DNA from: Distichodus sexfasciatus
Taxonomy: Eukaryota; Chordata; Actinopteri; Characiformes; Distichodontidae
Direction of reading: 5' to 3'
NCBI GenBank assembly: GCA_032718565.1
Contig: JAVGVS010000761.1
Coordinates: 1-64,000, forward strand
DNA length: 64,000 nucleotides
Under the pieces are notes generated by a model, which saw only the letters and a list, made by a program, of their open reading frames with translations, did not search any database and had not been told where the DNA came from. Of the stretch, positions 44,536-57,267 are shown one piece after another. Numbering within the stretch: the first letter of the stretch is position 1; every line of letters begins with the position of its first letter. A program made the translations under genes and the position numbers.

Positions 44536-45507
44536 TATTTTCTCTTTTTGTGCCGCAAAGCTCTTCTCGAGTCCAGATGACCAAGTTAAATGTTCTAGCG
44601 CATTAAAGTTTCTACTTGGAATAGTTTGCTTTTTCATGGTTGTGAATAAAGCTGTGGAATGTGAGTGATCTGCAGCAGCTGCTGACATCACACCGAGCGC
44701 TCCGCGTGCAGGAACGTGTTTTGGGCATGACGTCATTTCACATGCGTCTTGTTTGGATTTTTCCAACTCGTTTCCCTCTCGATAAAGGCCACAGGTAGAG
44801 CGGGCAATATGAACTCAAGTCAATATCACCATTAGTTGAACATTTTTGCTTAACGATTAAGGAGTGATTATTTTGTTTTGGGATTTTTGGCTTGTTTTTC
44901 TCCTCATAGTCTAATTACATTTTTGTACTAACAATAAACTCAGTTATTAAAGCTGGTATATTATTTCTAATGAAAGAGTGCATATTTTTGTGATCTTAAA
45001 ATAATTCAAGGAAACACACAGATATAGTTTCTGGTGTCACATGACAACACACGGCAGTATGTTTTTAAAGGAACGGCACATGAACACACACCTCTGCTAG
45101 CATTGATTAGACGTTCTGAGCGTTGGTTTCGATTAATATATGATCAATCACCCAGCCCTGGGCACCAAGCAACAATCGAGAATTCCCTTAAGGTTTCAGG
45201 GAATTCTGGAAGGGTGATTTCTTGGTTGAAATAAATTAGGGAGAGTTCCAAGCGCTTTAAAGCCCATATATTCTGGCTAATCAATGTGAATAATGGACTA
45301 CAGACATGGCTTCTGTTACAGTGTGCTGTGATTTAGCTGCTATGTCCTGACGTCTTTATTTGCTTTCAAGTTTAAAAGTCAGTTATTATCTGCACTAAAT
45401 AACAGTGACAAACTGTAATAGAGATTGTTATTAACTTTTATAGGAAACACAGAGCAGGTAGTTCGGCAGTTCTGTATGTTGTGTAGACGGCATATACTTT
45501 ATGTAAA

Positions 45508-45722
45508 TTATTATTTGTCATTGTGAACACACCACAGTACGGCACACAGTGCACTAATATGTGACTTCTGCATTTGAAGGAGCAGTGGGCAACTGACATG
45601 GACAATGCCCGGGGAGCAGTGCTTGGAGACGGTACCTTGCTCATGAGTAGCTCAGTGGTACCTTAACTGGTCCAGGATTCGACCTTCCGATCGTAGGGCC
45701 AACATGCTAACAGTTAGACAGT
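45508..45722 (-). mobile_element. family-1 SINE, near full length
   Basis: Reverse-oriented tail ATTTGTCATTGTGAACAC, body GCTTGGAGACGGTACCTTGC and head GGTCCAGGATTCGACC. Confidence 0.8.
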
Positions 45723-45850
45723 TAGTAGCGTAATGTTTAGGAAGATGGTTTGAATCCTGGGCCGGTAAAGGTACCACTGGGGTACCATCTCCAAGCAAAA
45801 AAAGACTCCTTCATGAATGGTTGTGGTGCTTTTTGTGCTGTGGTGTGCTC
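45723..45850 (+). mobile_element. family-1 SINE copy, opposed to its neighbour
   Basis: GGTTTGAATCCTGGGCCGGT then AGGTACCACTGGGGTACC, with an internal deletion. It sits head-to-head with the minus copy and forms a large imperfect palindrome. Confidence 0.7.
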
Positions 45851-46179
45851 AACTTCACCTTCACGCTCGCTCCACTTGCTACTGTGTAATAAATGTGGCT
45901 AAACAGCAGCCAATCCCAGGCTTGGAGGAAGCTGATTGGCTGATTTGGTCTCCAGTCAGGTGTGTAATATGGTTGAAGTTGATCTAGTGAACAGCAACAC
46001 ACGTTTCCAGTACGACAGCAGAAGCAGCAACAAGAAGACGAGTTGTGTGTTATGTGGAGATGCTGGGTGTGATGTGTTCAGCAGTACCCCAGTCTAATTG
46101 TATCTGTTAATGTTCCTAAATCTGTTGATGCTGCAGAGATTACGCCTCTAACATGTTTTAATCCAGATATTGATTTGAT

Positions 46180-46690
46180 AAGAGGTTGACTGATATGGGT
46201 TTTTCTAAAGCCGATGCCGATATTTAGAAGTCAGGGTCAGCCGATGGCCGATATATGCTGCCGATATTTTTTTGGCCAATAATTAGACATCTCTCCTCTG
46301 TTTGTGTAGTAAAATACCACACTAATAATAACAAAGAATACACAAAATTTATCAACTTAACATTTATTTAACACTGACTAAACATAAATATAAATAACAT
46401 AAATAAAACTGTAAATGTCTAAACAATAAATAAATATATAACATTTGAACTTGACTAATAATTTGTAAACAAAACAAAGTTTTCAAGTTACAAACTATTC
46501 CTGAGGAAAGATAAAATTGTAAACAACAATACAAAAAGGAGAGTGCAAATAATCTTTAGTTTTAATGTCTTAATCCCGTCCCTGAGTCTTCTTCACCCCA
46601 CGCAGCCTGAATATCGGCGTACTAAACTCGGATATCGGCCGATGCCGATATCGTAAAAAATGCTAAATATCGGCCCGATTTACACTGATT
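46180..46690. mobile_element. hAT-like element with CCGATATCGGC motifs
   Basis: Left part AGAGGTTGACTGATATGGG and GGGTCAGCCGATGGCC; right part CGGATATCGGCCGATGCCG, an inverted arrangement. The interior is AT-rich without a transposase. Confidence 0.55.
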
Positions 46691-47424
46691 TACACTTCAG
46701 TTACAAGTTAGAATCTGATGCACAGTAATGGTGTGAAGAGATGCACCAGACACTTCATTCACTAAATACACTGCACACACACACACACCACTTTTTCATG
46801 TGTTTCAGTCAAATAAAAGCCCATATTCCAGTCATGTTTCAGTTCAGTTTTCTTTATAACAGTGTTAAAATCTCGTTGTCATGCGCTGTGTCGTTCTCGT
46901 GCGCTGTGTCGTCACACCCCTATCAGCAGTTTAAATCTAACATTAAGGGAAAACAATTAGCCTTACTGATAGACTTGTTTTTCTGACCGCACTATGACGT
47001 CATTCAGATGATACTCTGCAGTTTCTGTTTGTCCAGCTGATCTCTTCCTGTTCACAAGTTTCAACGTGATTTGTCTTTTACAGTGTTTTTGCCCTTTGTG
47101 ACATGGGGAAGTTGGTCTTTATTAGACTGTACGGAGTTGCTGAAACATGACTCAGGCGCAGGCTTCAGGGGTTTCCTCTGTATGGATGAGTGAGGAGGCA
47201 TGCCCTGTGTTACATCAGCAGCTGGAATGGTGTTAAACTGCTTTTCCTCATTGTTCCCGCAGGCAGACATGAGTCCTGGAATACTGTCCTGTGTCTTGTA
47301 AAGTTAACATGGAAATACAGTTTCAGGAAGTTAAACACAAAGCTCCGAAGTTCTCAGGAATGTCTGTTGAATTGTGTGTGATTGACTCATTTTTGTGCCT
47401 TTGTGTGGACAGTGTGAGTAGTGG

Positions 47425-47545
47425 GGTTGGGGCAGTTGGTGGCATAACGGTAGGGTGTTTGCTCTGTGATCAGAAGGTCGCAGATTCGAATCCAGGACCG
47501 GTAAAATTACCACTGAGGTGCTCATGAGCAAGGTACCGTCCCCGG
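47425..47545 (+). mobile_element. family-1 SINE, 3' truncated
   Basis: GGGGCAGTTGGTGGCATAAC, B box GATTCGAATCC, then ATGAGCAAGGTACCGTCCCC, after which similarity stops. Confidence 0.75.
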
Positions 47546-47992
47546 TACAGATCCGGTACAGAAAACAGAAAATAATGCTTTGAAATTGTCTGAATACACA
47601 ACCAAGATTATTGCTATGCTTAAGGAAATTATTCATTTTTAAAATAACATCTCAAACATTATTCATTTAAACATAGTAACTATATACATATCACGGTCTG
47701 CACAATCTGCGTGCAATGTGAAGTAATGTAGGAAAATTGATGGCTGCATCGTGGCCTAATAATCGTAATCTAATCGAATCATGGGACTATACCTCTAATC
47801 ACAAACTTTAGGCTTTTCTATCTTTACGGAGAGCAACGACACTTTCATAAATGTCTAAAAACCTTCATGTGCACACACACAAACTCAAGTCCCTGATTGT
47901 TCATTAATAGTAATCGTGAAATATTCAATTAATGACTCTATTGATTCGAGGTGATGTCGTCCAGCCTTACGCAGCATTTAGTGTGTCAGTGA

Positions 47993-48110
47993 GTCAAAGT
48001 CAAAGTAAACGTTGTTATGTCAGCTGTATACAAATCTATATGATGAGACGACGTGGCTCCAGTTTCTACAGAGTACAAAGAAGGCACATGCAATATACGT
48101 ATATAAATTA
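47993..48110 (+). repeat. dispersed repeat with GAGACGACGTGGCTCCAG core
   Basis: GTCAAAGTCAAAGTAAACG then ATGAGACGACGTGGCTCCAG and ACAAAGAAGGCACATGC, as at 25350-25500. Confidence 0.6.
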
Positions 48111-48414
48111 ACTAAACATATAAACATAAACGGTATCCAGGATGTCAGTGCAGATCACAAGCAGGACGTTCAATGAGTCAGCAGCATTTTGGCCCAAGTG
48201 ACTCTGCAGTAAAACCGCCAGCTTAGAGCGGACATCGGCCGACTCCTGTGCCAAGACAAGAGCCATCTGTCTCCTCACTGCTCCCCGGAGCATGACTTCG
48301 GAAATTAATGAATGAATTTGTCCTCAAATGGCCAGTCAGCTTGTGTTTATGACAAATTAGGGCCTGTGTCCACCAAATGTAGATTTTTGTATTAAAAATA
48401 GCCGTTGGAGCAGT

Positions 48415-48705
48415 GCTTGGGGACGGTAGCTTGCTCATGAGTACCTCAGTGGTACCTTTACCTGGTGCAGGATTCAAAGTGACGACCTTCTGATGCTTGG
48501 GGACGGTAGCTTGCTCATGAGTACCGCAGTGGTACCTTTACCTGGTGCAGGACTTGAAGCGACGACCTTCTGATGCTTGGGGACAGTAGCTTGCTCATGA
48601 GTACCTCAGTGGTACCTTTACCTGGTGCAGGATTCGAAGACACGACCTTCTGATGCTTGGGGACGGTAGCTTACTCATGAGTACCTCAGTGGTAACTTTA
48701 CCAGT
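48415..48705 (-). repeat. 80-bp tandem array inside a family-1 SINE
   Basis: The block starting GCTTGGGGACGGTAGCTTGC recurs at 48415, 48495, 48575 and 48655, exactly 80 bp apart. Each runs through TACCTTTACCTGGTGCAGGA to CGACCTTCTGATG. It is a local amplification of the SINE head and body. Confidence 0.9.
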
Positions 48706-49351
48706 GCCCCAAGGTACTGATGCACATTTTGGCCTCTACTAAATTATATGTAAAGCTTTTTTTGTGACAATGACTGGTTAAAGGCGTATAAATAAAATTG
48801 AATTGTATTCAGTCTTGTATATACTGCAGCTTCCGTAAAAAAAACAATTCCATGCTCTCATCTACATTTTTAAAACAGCTGAATGTGAATTTACCTGATA
48901 AAGTGCAGCCCGACTTTCTTGAGTAAACAGAAAGGCAGGGCTGGCTGTAATCCCCCAAGGCCGGAGGAACCTGTTGAGTATTTTCCTGCTCCAGCATGTC
49001 TGACTCAGCTTCAGCGCAGGCCAGTCAGCTGCTAAGTTTAATCAGGCGTGTCAGTATAGGCGTGCATCTATCTATGTGTATATATATACTGTATATATAG
49101 GCATGCAATTTTTCAGAAAGGCTTCCACAAATTCAGGCCTTTTAGGCCGCAGTAACAATCTCAAGAAATCTCAAATCGTTTATGCATTAACCATCTCAAA
49201 AAGGCCTGAAAATCCTGGAGGAATTAAATAAGCTCCTCCAGATCGGCCCAATGCCACTGACTTTTAAACCCAGCTATCTGAGTTGTTATCAGACTGGTAT
49301 CTGATCCGTGTTAGTTCGGTGCCATCTTTAATTAGTTTCCACATTTTCCTC

Positions 49352-49356
49352 CATAT

Positions 49357-49447
<91 letters not shown>
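49352..49447. repeat. (AT)n microsatellite
   Basis: About 48 uninterrupted AT units, separating fragments of the CCTCCAGGATTT element family. Confidence 0.95.
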
Positions 49448-49449
<2 letters not shown>

Positions 49450-49800
49450 TTGTTAATGCGGCCTAAAAAGCCTGAATTTGTGGCAGCTTTTCTGAAAAAT
49501 TGCAGTGTTTTTAGCTGTTTTGTTGCAATAAAGTTGCGGGAGCAAGTCAAAGTTGAGGAGAAAAGTTTATAATGATTCTTTAACAAATAAGGGAACAAAA
49601 CCACTATTATTTTTATTAACTATTAATCATTGTTATTTTTGAAGGTAAATGTGATGTGTTTTTATCAAACGCTTTCTGCGTCTTCTAAACGTAACGAGGA
49701 AGTGAGTTTGCTGATGTATAGCTCAGTGTTTTGCTGGAAACGACAATGATTGGTGAAAATTGGCAGGAAAGCTGCAGTAATTAGTCAAAATTGCACGGTA
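49450..49800 (-). mobile_element. inverted copy of the CCTCCAGGATTT family
   Basis: GCGGCCTAAAAAGCCTGAAT through ACGACAATGATTGGTGAAAA and TTTGCTGATGTATAGCTC, the reverse complement of the sequence order at 23097-23526. Confidence 0.6.
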
Positions 49801-50884
49801 GTAATGAATTCACAGGGTTATGTTATTTATTATTTCCCCAGTGTGTGTTCTTGTTAAATCAAAACTATCACCCTGTGTGTGTATTCTTCAATCATATTTA
49901 CTTCACAAACATATATGTTAAGAACAGCAGCTACTTCTTGAGGTGCTTTTAGAACTGGAATTGCTCCCTGAGTGATGCTCACTTTCTAAGGTTACGACTT
50001 ACATTTCTCCATAAAGAACAATGAAGTTTGTTATATATCTCGCAAAATATTTTGGCACCACTTTGAGCTCGGTGGTAATTACAGAGGCTAAAATAAATTG
50101 ACATGAATCACTTTTTTAATTTCATACGGCACCCTAAACCAAATATTTGAATTAAGAGATAAAAACTATAGTTCTGGTGATAAAACTTCATATCAGTCTT
50201 ATAACTATTATATTATCTTGACCGTGATTAATGAGTATGTGTTTAAGGTGTTGTTTTGCGGGAAGTTAATTAGAATTTGGTGAGATGTTCTGAATGCTAA
50301 ATTCAAAGTATTTTCAGTGAATTTTCCAGTCTTAATACTTGATGAATGCACGGATTTGATCCCACGACAGCTTGATCAGCAGTTTGATCTGTGTAGGTTC
50401 AGAACCTCAGTTTTTTGATGGGTTTTGATGATCTGTCTCTGAACTAATCGGCTGTTAAAGGAGCTACTTGCTGTGTTTCAGAGTTAATGATCAGTACGTT
50501 AAAGGAATCTTACATAATGCACACAATCTGTGAAGATAAAGCACAGCGGGAGCAGCTGATTCCACACTTTTTTTTGGTCACATAATCAGTGGAAAGACTC
50601 TTTCTCTGTTTGGCTTTAAAGGGTCAACAGTGTTAACATTCTCATTTGAAGTAGCAGCTGTTTCAGTTTCTGTGCTCAAATCATTTTTAAACACATGTTA
50701 AAAGCAAAACACTAGCAAAACGTATTTTTTAAAGAAAGTGAAGTATTCTTGAATAAATAGTAAAACCACAGATATTACACAATATTATTATTTCTATTCA
50801 AAATTCTTCACTCTAGTATTATATCATATTTTGCAAAGTAGAAATTACAGAAAGACAACATGGGGTCAAAAAGGGAGCTTGGTA

Positions 50885-51265
50885 CATTCATACATTCATC
50901 CATTTTCCAAACCGCTTTATCCCAACTGGGATCGCGGGGGGAACCGGAGTCTGTCCTGGGAACTCACGGGCGCAAGGCGGGGACCAACCCTGGGCAGGCG
51001 CCAACACACCGCAGGGCACACACACACTTACACCATCACACTCACATTCACACCTTACGGGACCAATTTTAGAGTCATCAGTTAACCTACATCACAAGCC
51101 TTTGGACTGTGGGAGGAAACCGGAGCGCCCGGAGAAAACCCCTGTGAACACGGGGAGAGCACGCAAACTCCACGCAGAAAGACCCCACGGCCGTCCCCGG
51201 GGTTCGAACCCGGAACCTTCTCGCTGTAAGGTGGGAGCGCTAACCACTGCGCCACCGTGCCGCCC
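50885..51265 (-). mobile_element. tRNA-derived SINE (family 3), complete
   Basis: On the minus strand it starts GGGCGGCACGGTGGCGCAGT (A-box side), has B box GGTTCGAACCC (51199-51212 region), a body with CCTCCCACAGTCC and CCCAGTTGGGATAAAGCGG, and ends in ATGAATGTATGAATG. CpG-rich and little diverged, so probably young. Confidence 0.85.
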
Positions 51266-52406
51266 GGAGCTTAGAACATTTATCAACAAACAAAAAAAAT
51301 GTATCCGTTTCACCACGAATTTATGTTAGGAATGATAATCTCTTGACATCTCACTGAAACCTTTTATTTCCAAAATGGTTATTTTTCAGGAAATTGAAAA
51401 AACAATGTATATTCTAAATATATTTGGTATCTCACAAACAAAATAAAGCTGTTGTGACTTGTTGCGCTCTCGTCTTATGCACGGCTCCTCTGGAGGACGA
51501 GGGGGTAGAGTTAAGAGGGTTCTGCGACAGTTGAAGCGTCCAGATGAGTTGAGAGATCTGAAGCTGTTTTCAACACTTTTCATTGCTTAAATATCTCTAG
51601 GCCAACGTGAAGACTGACCACTAGAATTGTTTTATGTCAAATAAATGACCACAAAATGGAGGCTTCTACCCACAGCAACAATATATATATATTTGTATAT
51701 AAATAAATTTGGGAGAAAATGAAAAAGTTATTCACAGGCCAAATTGTTCAGAATTATATAAACTGTGTAAAGTGAATCTGAACGGGTGAAGAAGTGGAGT
51801 TTATCTAAAGCGGTTGGTGAATAAGGTGTAATGTTAACGTCGTAGAGCGTGATACTTAATTTTCAGCTTGTTAATTTAAAGTTCAGTGTGAGTCTACAGG
51901 GTTTTGATGCTTGTAGCAGCTGCTGGTGTTTCCTAACTTGTTATATTGTCTCCTCATTGTCCTTATCTCTCACGCCACAGCGCTGCAGGAAGGAGTCGGT
52001 CTGGGCCGCTTTGTCGCGCTCTCGGTGTAGTAACAGTATCTCTATTGGGAGGAAGAGGGAATAACGGGGAGGTTAAAAAACATCTGTTCAAACTCGCTTG
52101 GGCTCATCCAGGACAAACTCGCCCTCCCCTGCTCCGGAACTGGAGTTTCCAAATCATGGGGAAGAGGAGTCCTGCCAGGCAAGAGCTGGTTTATTTGATG
52201 TAGCACGTTTGAGGTCATTCAAAGCGAGTGGCAGAGATAAAGATAACAAATGAAGAAGATTATTAGCCTTAAACAAGCTAAATAAATGAATGTACAAGTA
52301 AAAGGATTATTGAGAAATAAAGATTCTGAAAACTAAATGTAGTAGAAGAGGAACACTGATGAAAAGGTCGTATGTTACGTATGTAGCTTAGTAAGTTACT
52401 TATTTT

Positions 52407-53197
52407 TACGGATGCACGATAATATCGGAAATGGCCGATAATTGTTTTTTTTTTTTTAAAGTCACTGGCATCGGACTGATCCTTAGATTTGCTCGATATT
52501 TTCAACTGATATTTGATGACACATTTATTGTACGTGGGAAAGGTGGCGCTTGTGTCAGACATGTCCAAAGTTCGAGGTGGGATTTTATACGGACCGCACC
52601 TTCTGTCTTAAAATGTGTGGTGTTATTTTGTGGCAAAATTCTGAGCACGTAGTCAAACGTACATGAGCAAAATCCCTTGTCTTTATGCGCTCAACTCTAG
52701 TTTAGAATTTAAGTAAAAAATAGCATGTTTGCCTCACTTAGCGAATCTGAGCTCACACATGGGCTGTGTCCCGAGCCGTGTACTACTGCACTCAATAGTA
52801 TGGTAGCTAAGACGCTCTTATCATACTTTTCTATGTGGTAGTATGCATCTCAGGAAGTAGCCGGGCTTGTAGCTTAACAGCACTCTACGCACTAGGTAGT
52901 GCACATGGAGAGTCAATGTGTCCTAATTGACATGGTACACTACATAGGGCAGGAAGTTATTTTTTCTTAAAATGTTGTGCACTACTCTGGAAATGCTCTG
53001 CTGTTTTCACGCTCGCTTGACTTGGCGCCGAGTTAGAAATGTCAGAACTATCGCGCTGCTTTTGTGCCAAAATTCTGAGCAGTGGAACTATCTTCTCTTT
53101 ACACTCTCGACTCTGCCTTTATCATTTATCAGTATCGGCAGCTGTAAGCATGAAAATATCGGTATCGACCAATAATTCCCTATATCGTGCAGCCCTA
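52407..53197 (-). mobile_element. hAT-type MITE, complete (family TAGGGATGCACGATA)
   Basis: 791 bp, starting TACGGATGCACGATAATATC and ending ATATCGTGCAGCCCTA. Flanks CTTATTTT (52399-52406) and CTCATTTT (53198-53205) are an 8-bp duplication with one mismatch. Its interior matches 20924-21646 reversed. Confidence 0.85.
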
Positions 53198-53624
53198 CTC
53201 ATTTTAAAGAGTACTAATGTTACTTATTACTTGTAATATTACTGTTACGTATCAGCAGTTTTGTAGTTGCTGTGTCAGATCCTTTAATACATTTCAAAAA
53301 CTAACCCTAAGTTTAGGAATATACATATCATTTCTTTGAACTTTGATTTGATGTAGATCAATGTATCGTTACACCTCTAGAAATGAGTCGGTTTTCGACT
53401 TCTGGAACGTGGATTTTTCCGCTCGGTTTTTCTCTGCCAGAATGACGCTCATCAGCCTCCTCTGCTCAGTATTCGTGATGCGAGCTGGCCTCCGTTCCTG
53501 CCGGTCTGAAAAGAACAAGCCCCTCCTGTGTGCCGCGGATGAAAAGGAGAAAATCCTGGGAAAAAGGGGGGAATCCACGGAAGATATTACATTCACTAGA
53601 GATGAAATAATTAAGAGAATTTGT

Positions 53625-53850
53625 TGGTGGCGTAACGGTAGGGTGTTTGCTCCGTGATCAGAAGGTTCGAATCCAGAACCAATAAAGTTACCACTGAAGT
53701 ACTCATGAGCAAGCTACCATCCCCAAGTACCGCTCCCTGGACGCTGCCCATGTCAGCTACCCACTGCTCCTTCACGGACGGGTCAAATGCAGAGCTCACA
53801 TTTTGTTGTCCAGTGTGTGCTGTGCTGTAACGACAATCGCTCACTTTCAC
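53625..53850 (+). mobile_element. family-1 SINE, near full length
   Basis: GTTGGTGGCGTAACGGTAGG, AGAAGGTTCGAATCCAGAAC, TTCACGGACGGGTCAAATGC and TGTGCTGTAACGACAATCG. Confidence 0.8.
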
Positions 53851-53879
53851 ATACTATAATATATAGCAGTTACAAGAGA

Positions 53880-54510
53880 AAATACCTTGTAGTTGAGATA
53901 CTTTTTCTTGTAATTACAATGTTCTACGAGAGATTTTCATCTAGTAATTATAAAATTGTGTTTTGCAGTTCCTTTTCTCGTAATTACGTGATGCTTCTCT
54001 CGAAATGACAAGATCCGGTTCTCATATTTGTGTGGTCCTTTTTTCGTAATGGTCGGATTCTTGTCTCTTAATTGTGAGATCTTGTGTAATTGTGAGATGT
54101 TTTTCTTGTAGTTACAAGGTCCTTCTCTTGAAATTAGGACTTTTCTTAAAATTATAATCTTTTCTCGTAATTGAGATCATGTTCTTGTAATTGCAATATG
54201 TTTTCTCATAGTTATGAGATCCTTCTCTTGTAATTTTCTTGTAATTACGATATTTTTCTTGTAATTACGTAATCTTGTAATTGAGATTCTTCTTGGTTAT
54301 GAGAGAGAAGGTCCTTTTTCTTGTAATTACAAGATCTTTTCTAGTAATTGGGATCCTGTTCTCATAATTGTGAGATCTATCATTGTATTTGGGATTCTTT
54401 TCTCATAATGTGAGATCCTTCTCTTGTAATTAGCAAGATGTTCTAGTAATTACGAGATATTTTCTTGTAATTGAGATCCTTTTCCTCATAGTTACTAGAT
54501 CCTTTTTTGT
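53880..54510. repeat. degenerate palindromic tandem repeat (TCTTGTAATTACAAGAT type)
   Basis: About 20-25 units of TCTYGTAATTRYGAGATC with spacers of 10-20 bp. Individual units are near-palindromes and the T/A-rich spacers vary. Confidence 0.8.
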
Positions 54511-55084
54511 ATGAATTCCAGATCCTCTTCTCATTCTCTTCACTGAATGTAATGTGTTTCGGTAGAAATCGGTGTGTGTGAGTGTGTGTGTGTGTTTGCC
54601 GGCTTGACTGCAGGTTTTTTGAGGGCGCGAGAGCCTTGAGGATGGCAGCAGCTGGCGCGATGGGGAAACCCTGCTGATGGGGAGATCTCTGCTCTAATTG
54701 CATCAGATTCCCACAAGGCTGTGGTATAATAGAAGCAGAGCTTTAATGAATGCGCTCAGGGAGAGGATTGTGCACAGTATCAGTCCGTGCCAGCCGGCTG
54801 TCTAAAGCGACGGCAGTGGAGGAGAGAGAGCCAGCCGAGTTGCTTGTGCCGTCTTTAAGCAAGGGGTTTAAAACACAATGCCATACTGTATCCATTCAAT
54901 GGACAAGGTTCGATCACTGCAAAAATGCTTTATTATGTCATGTTAATCCATCATTTAGTCAGTCACATTACATTTACTGAAGCAAAAACAATTTTGGCGC
55001 CTCATCTCCTACGTTTGATACACTACGACACAGAATTGCAAGATCCTCCTAATCTGGTTTATAAGCAGGAAAGGATTTCAGTTA

Positions 55085-55190
55085 TGCCCACTGCTCCTTC
55101 ACGGAGGGGTTAAATGCAGAGGTCACATTTGGTTGTGATGCACTGTGTGCTGTGTTCACAAATACTCACTCACTTTCACTTTCAACGTAT
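55085..55190 (+). mobile_element. family-1 SINE tail fragment
   Basis: CCCACTGCTCCTTCACGGAG, ATGCAGAGGTCACATTTGG and TTCACAAATACTCACTCAC; head absent. Confidence 0.65.
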
Positions 55191-55273
55191 CTCTTAATTG
55201 CCAGTCAAAACGCACCATACAATCAAAAAGCATGCGACCTCCCGAAAAACACTTTTGTTGTGTTGTGTGTGTT

Positions 55274-55744
55274 GTGATTTCGATTATTAGGTCAACGATT
55301 CGATTCGATACGATATCTCAATGCATGTCATCAATTTTTCTACATTACTTCAAATTTCCCTCAGATTGAGCAGCGCTAGTTGCTACCGTGATCTTCTTTT
55401 TAACTTGAATTTTATGCTGTAGCCAGAAAATTACCAAATAATGTCGTTAAGATATAATTCGAGGTTTTTCAGCTGCTTCTGTCCCAGGCACTACCACTCA
55501 GCCTTAGCAGTGTCACTGTTAATTTTTAGATATTTAAAGAATACTTTAAAAGAAAGTGATTTCAGTAGTGAAACTGGACTGCGCGTCGTGGACCACCTGC
55601 AATGCCACCTCCGACCACTCCGACCACGCATCGCAGGTTGAATACCTCTGTTATAATCGATTATATTCTGCCACTGCAGCGATGCAGAATCATCCACGTC
55701 TTCATCGCGATGCATCGATTGTGCGGTTAATTTCAACACCTCTA
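55274..55744. mobile_element. hAT-like element, right part
   Basis: GATTATTAGGTCAACGATTC as at 27367, ending GGTTAATTTCAACACCTCTA, the inverse of the TAGAGGTGT start at 27325. Confidence 0.65.
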
Positions 55745-56377
55745 GTTATGTGTTTGCGGCGCTTGTGAAGTTGCACGTGTTGTCATTTTGATGAGTGTTT
55801 TGTGAATTTGTGTAGTGTCTTGGTAATCGCAGTGTTGCGTTATCAGCTTGATTAGTATGTTTTCTTGTTTATGAATTTAAAAAGATTTAAAGATGTTAAA
55901 TCTCTCAGCCACCGTAGATATGAGAGTTGTGCACATTGCGCTTGTCCTTACCTTGTGTTTTCTCAGATTAAATTGCTAAGCGTCTGAGTAAGGCTTTGTG
56001 CTCGATATCAGCAGTCAGATAAAGTTTAGCTTGGTTAGTGTCCAGACCGATCAAATCAAGACGGAGCCTGATGGCTAAATCCAGCTCGTTACTGCAGAAG
56101 TGGCCAATTAAAATGTTCACACTCTTTTCAAGCCTAGATGACGGTCATCCTAAATTGCATTATCCATTATTGGATTAGCCGAACAGTGGATTAGATTACG
56201 AAAATAGTTAGTCAGCATGAGGCTCATGAAGTGTTCAACACGCAGAGAAGCGGCTCTGATGCTGAGGTGGATCAGTTATAAAGGATACACATGACGTGCA
56301 GTTATTATTATGAATTATTTTTATGGCAAGTATAAAGTGTTTGCTCCTTGTAAATAAGAAATCATACTAGATGTTAC

Positions 56378-56470
56378 TAGGGATCAACCGATTATCAGCC
56401 CGGCCGATTATTGGCATCAGTATTTAGCTTTTTTGTGGTATTGGTCATTTTTTAAAATGTCTCTGCATAA
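56378..56470. mobile_element. hAT-like terminus fragment
   Basis: TAGGGATCAACCGATTATC and CCGGCCGATTATTGGCATC; the opposite end was not found. Confidence 0.4.
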
Positions 56471-57267
56471 TAACAACTCTGCAAACCAATAAAACACTCT
56501 TCTTACTATTTCTAGTAGTTATATCTACAGTTTCAGCACTTTTATACTAGATAAAGTTGAAACTAAGAAATCAAGGACAAAAAATAAAATTTAGAAGAAT
56601 TTAGAATATGAATATAGAAAATGTAACAAACTACAATACCAGCATACTGGGGATGAAAATATGGAAAATGCCCAAGCATACTCGTGAACGAGTGCACGTA
56701 TCAAAAGCATGTAAACAGCAGCCCACACCGCTATAGACCACACGTTTAGAGTTAAAACTAAATTTCTAAAACAAAAACTGTAGGAGGAGCAGCGTTTCAG
56801 AAAATGTATAGAATAAAAACAAGAGGACGTTTTACAACATTGTTACAATGGATCTATACATATTACGAGCTCCACGTCCCGACCAATCGAGCCTAGAGGT
56901 TAATCTTGAATAAAAATGCAAATTTTACAGCAGAACTTGAGAGCATGTGTGTAGAGGAATAAAGCAGTGTTCACTGGTATACGTGAGTAAGTGAACAGAC
57001 CCGGCGTAGCGCAGCTGCAGACTGGAGAAGTCAGACAAACACCATCATCCATTTAATAAAAGTGGGAGAGAAACGGCCGCATGTCTGTCCTCGGAATGGT
57101 GATTAAACCCACGAGAGCTGTGTTGTCTGCACACAAGGCTGTTTTGACTGAGAGTTTAGACTCTGATCAGCACAATGCTGCCCGAGTCACCAGCCACTAC
57201 ATCACACTGACCTCTACTCCTCCTACAGTGTTTGGGTTAGAAACTTTGTTCCAACTCTAAAACATGT

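Noticed and set aside
53361..53657. 98-aa plus-strand open frame
   Set aside because: It ends inside a family-1 SINE and shows no domain or splice signals.
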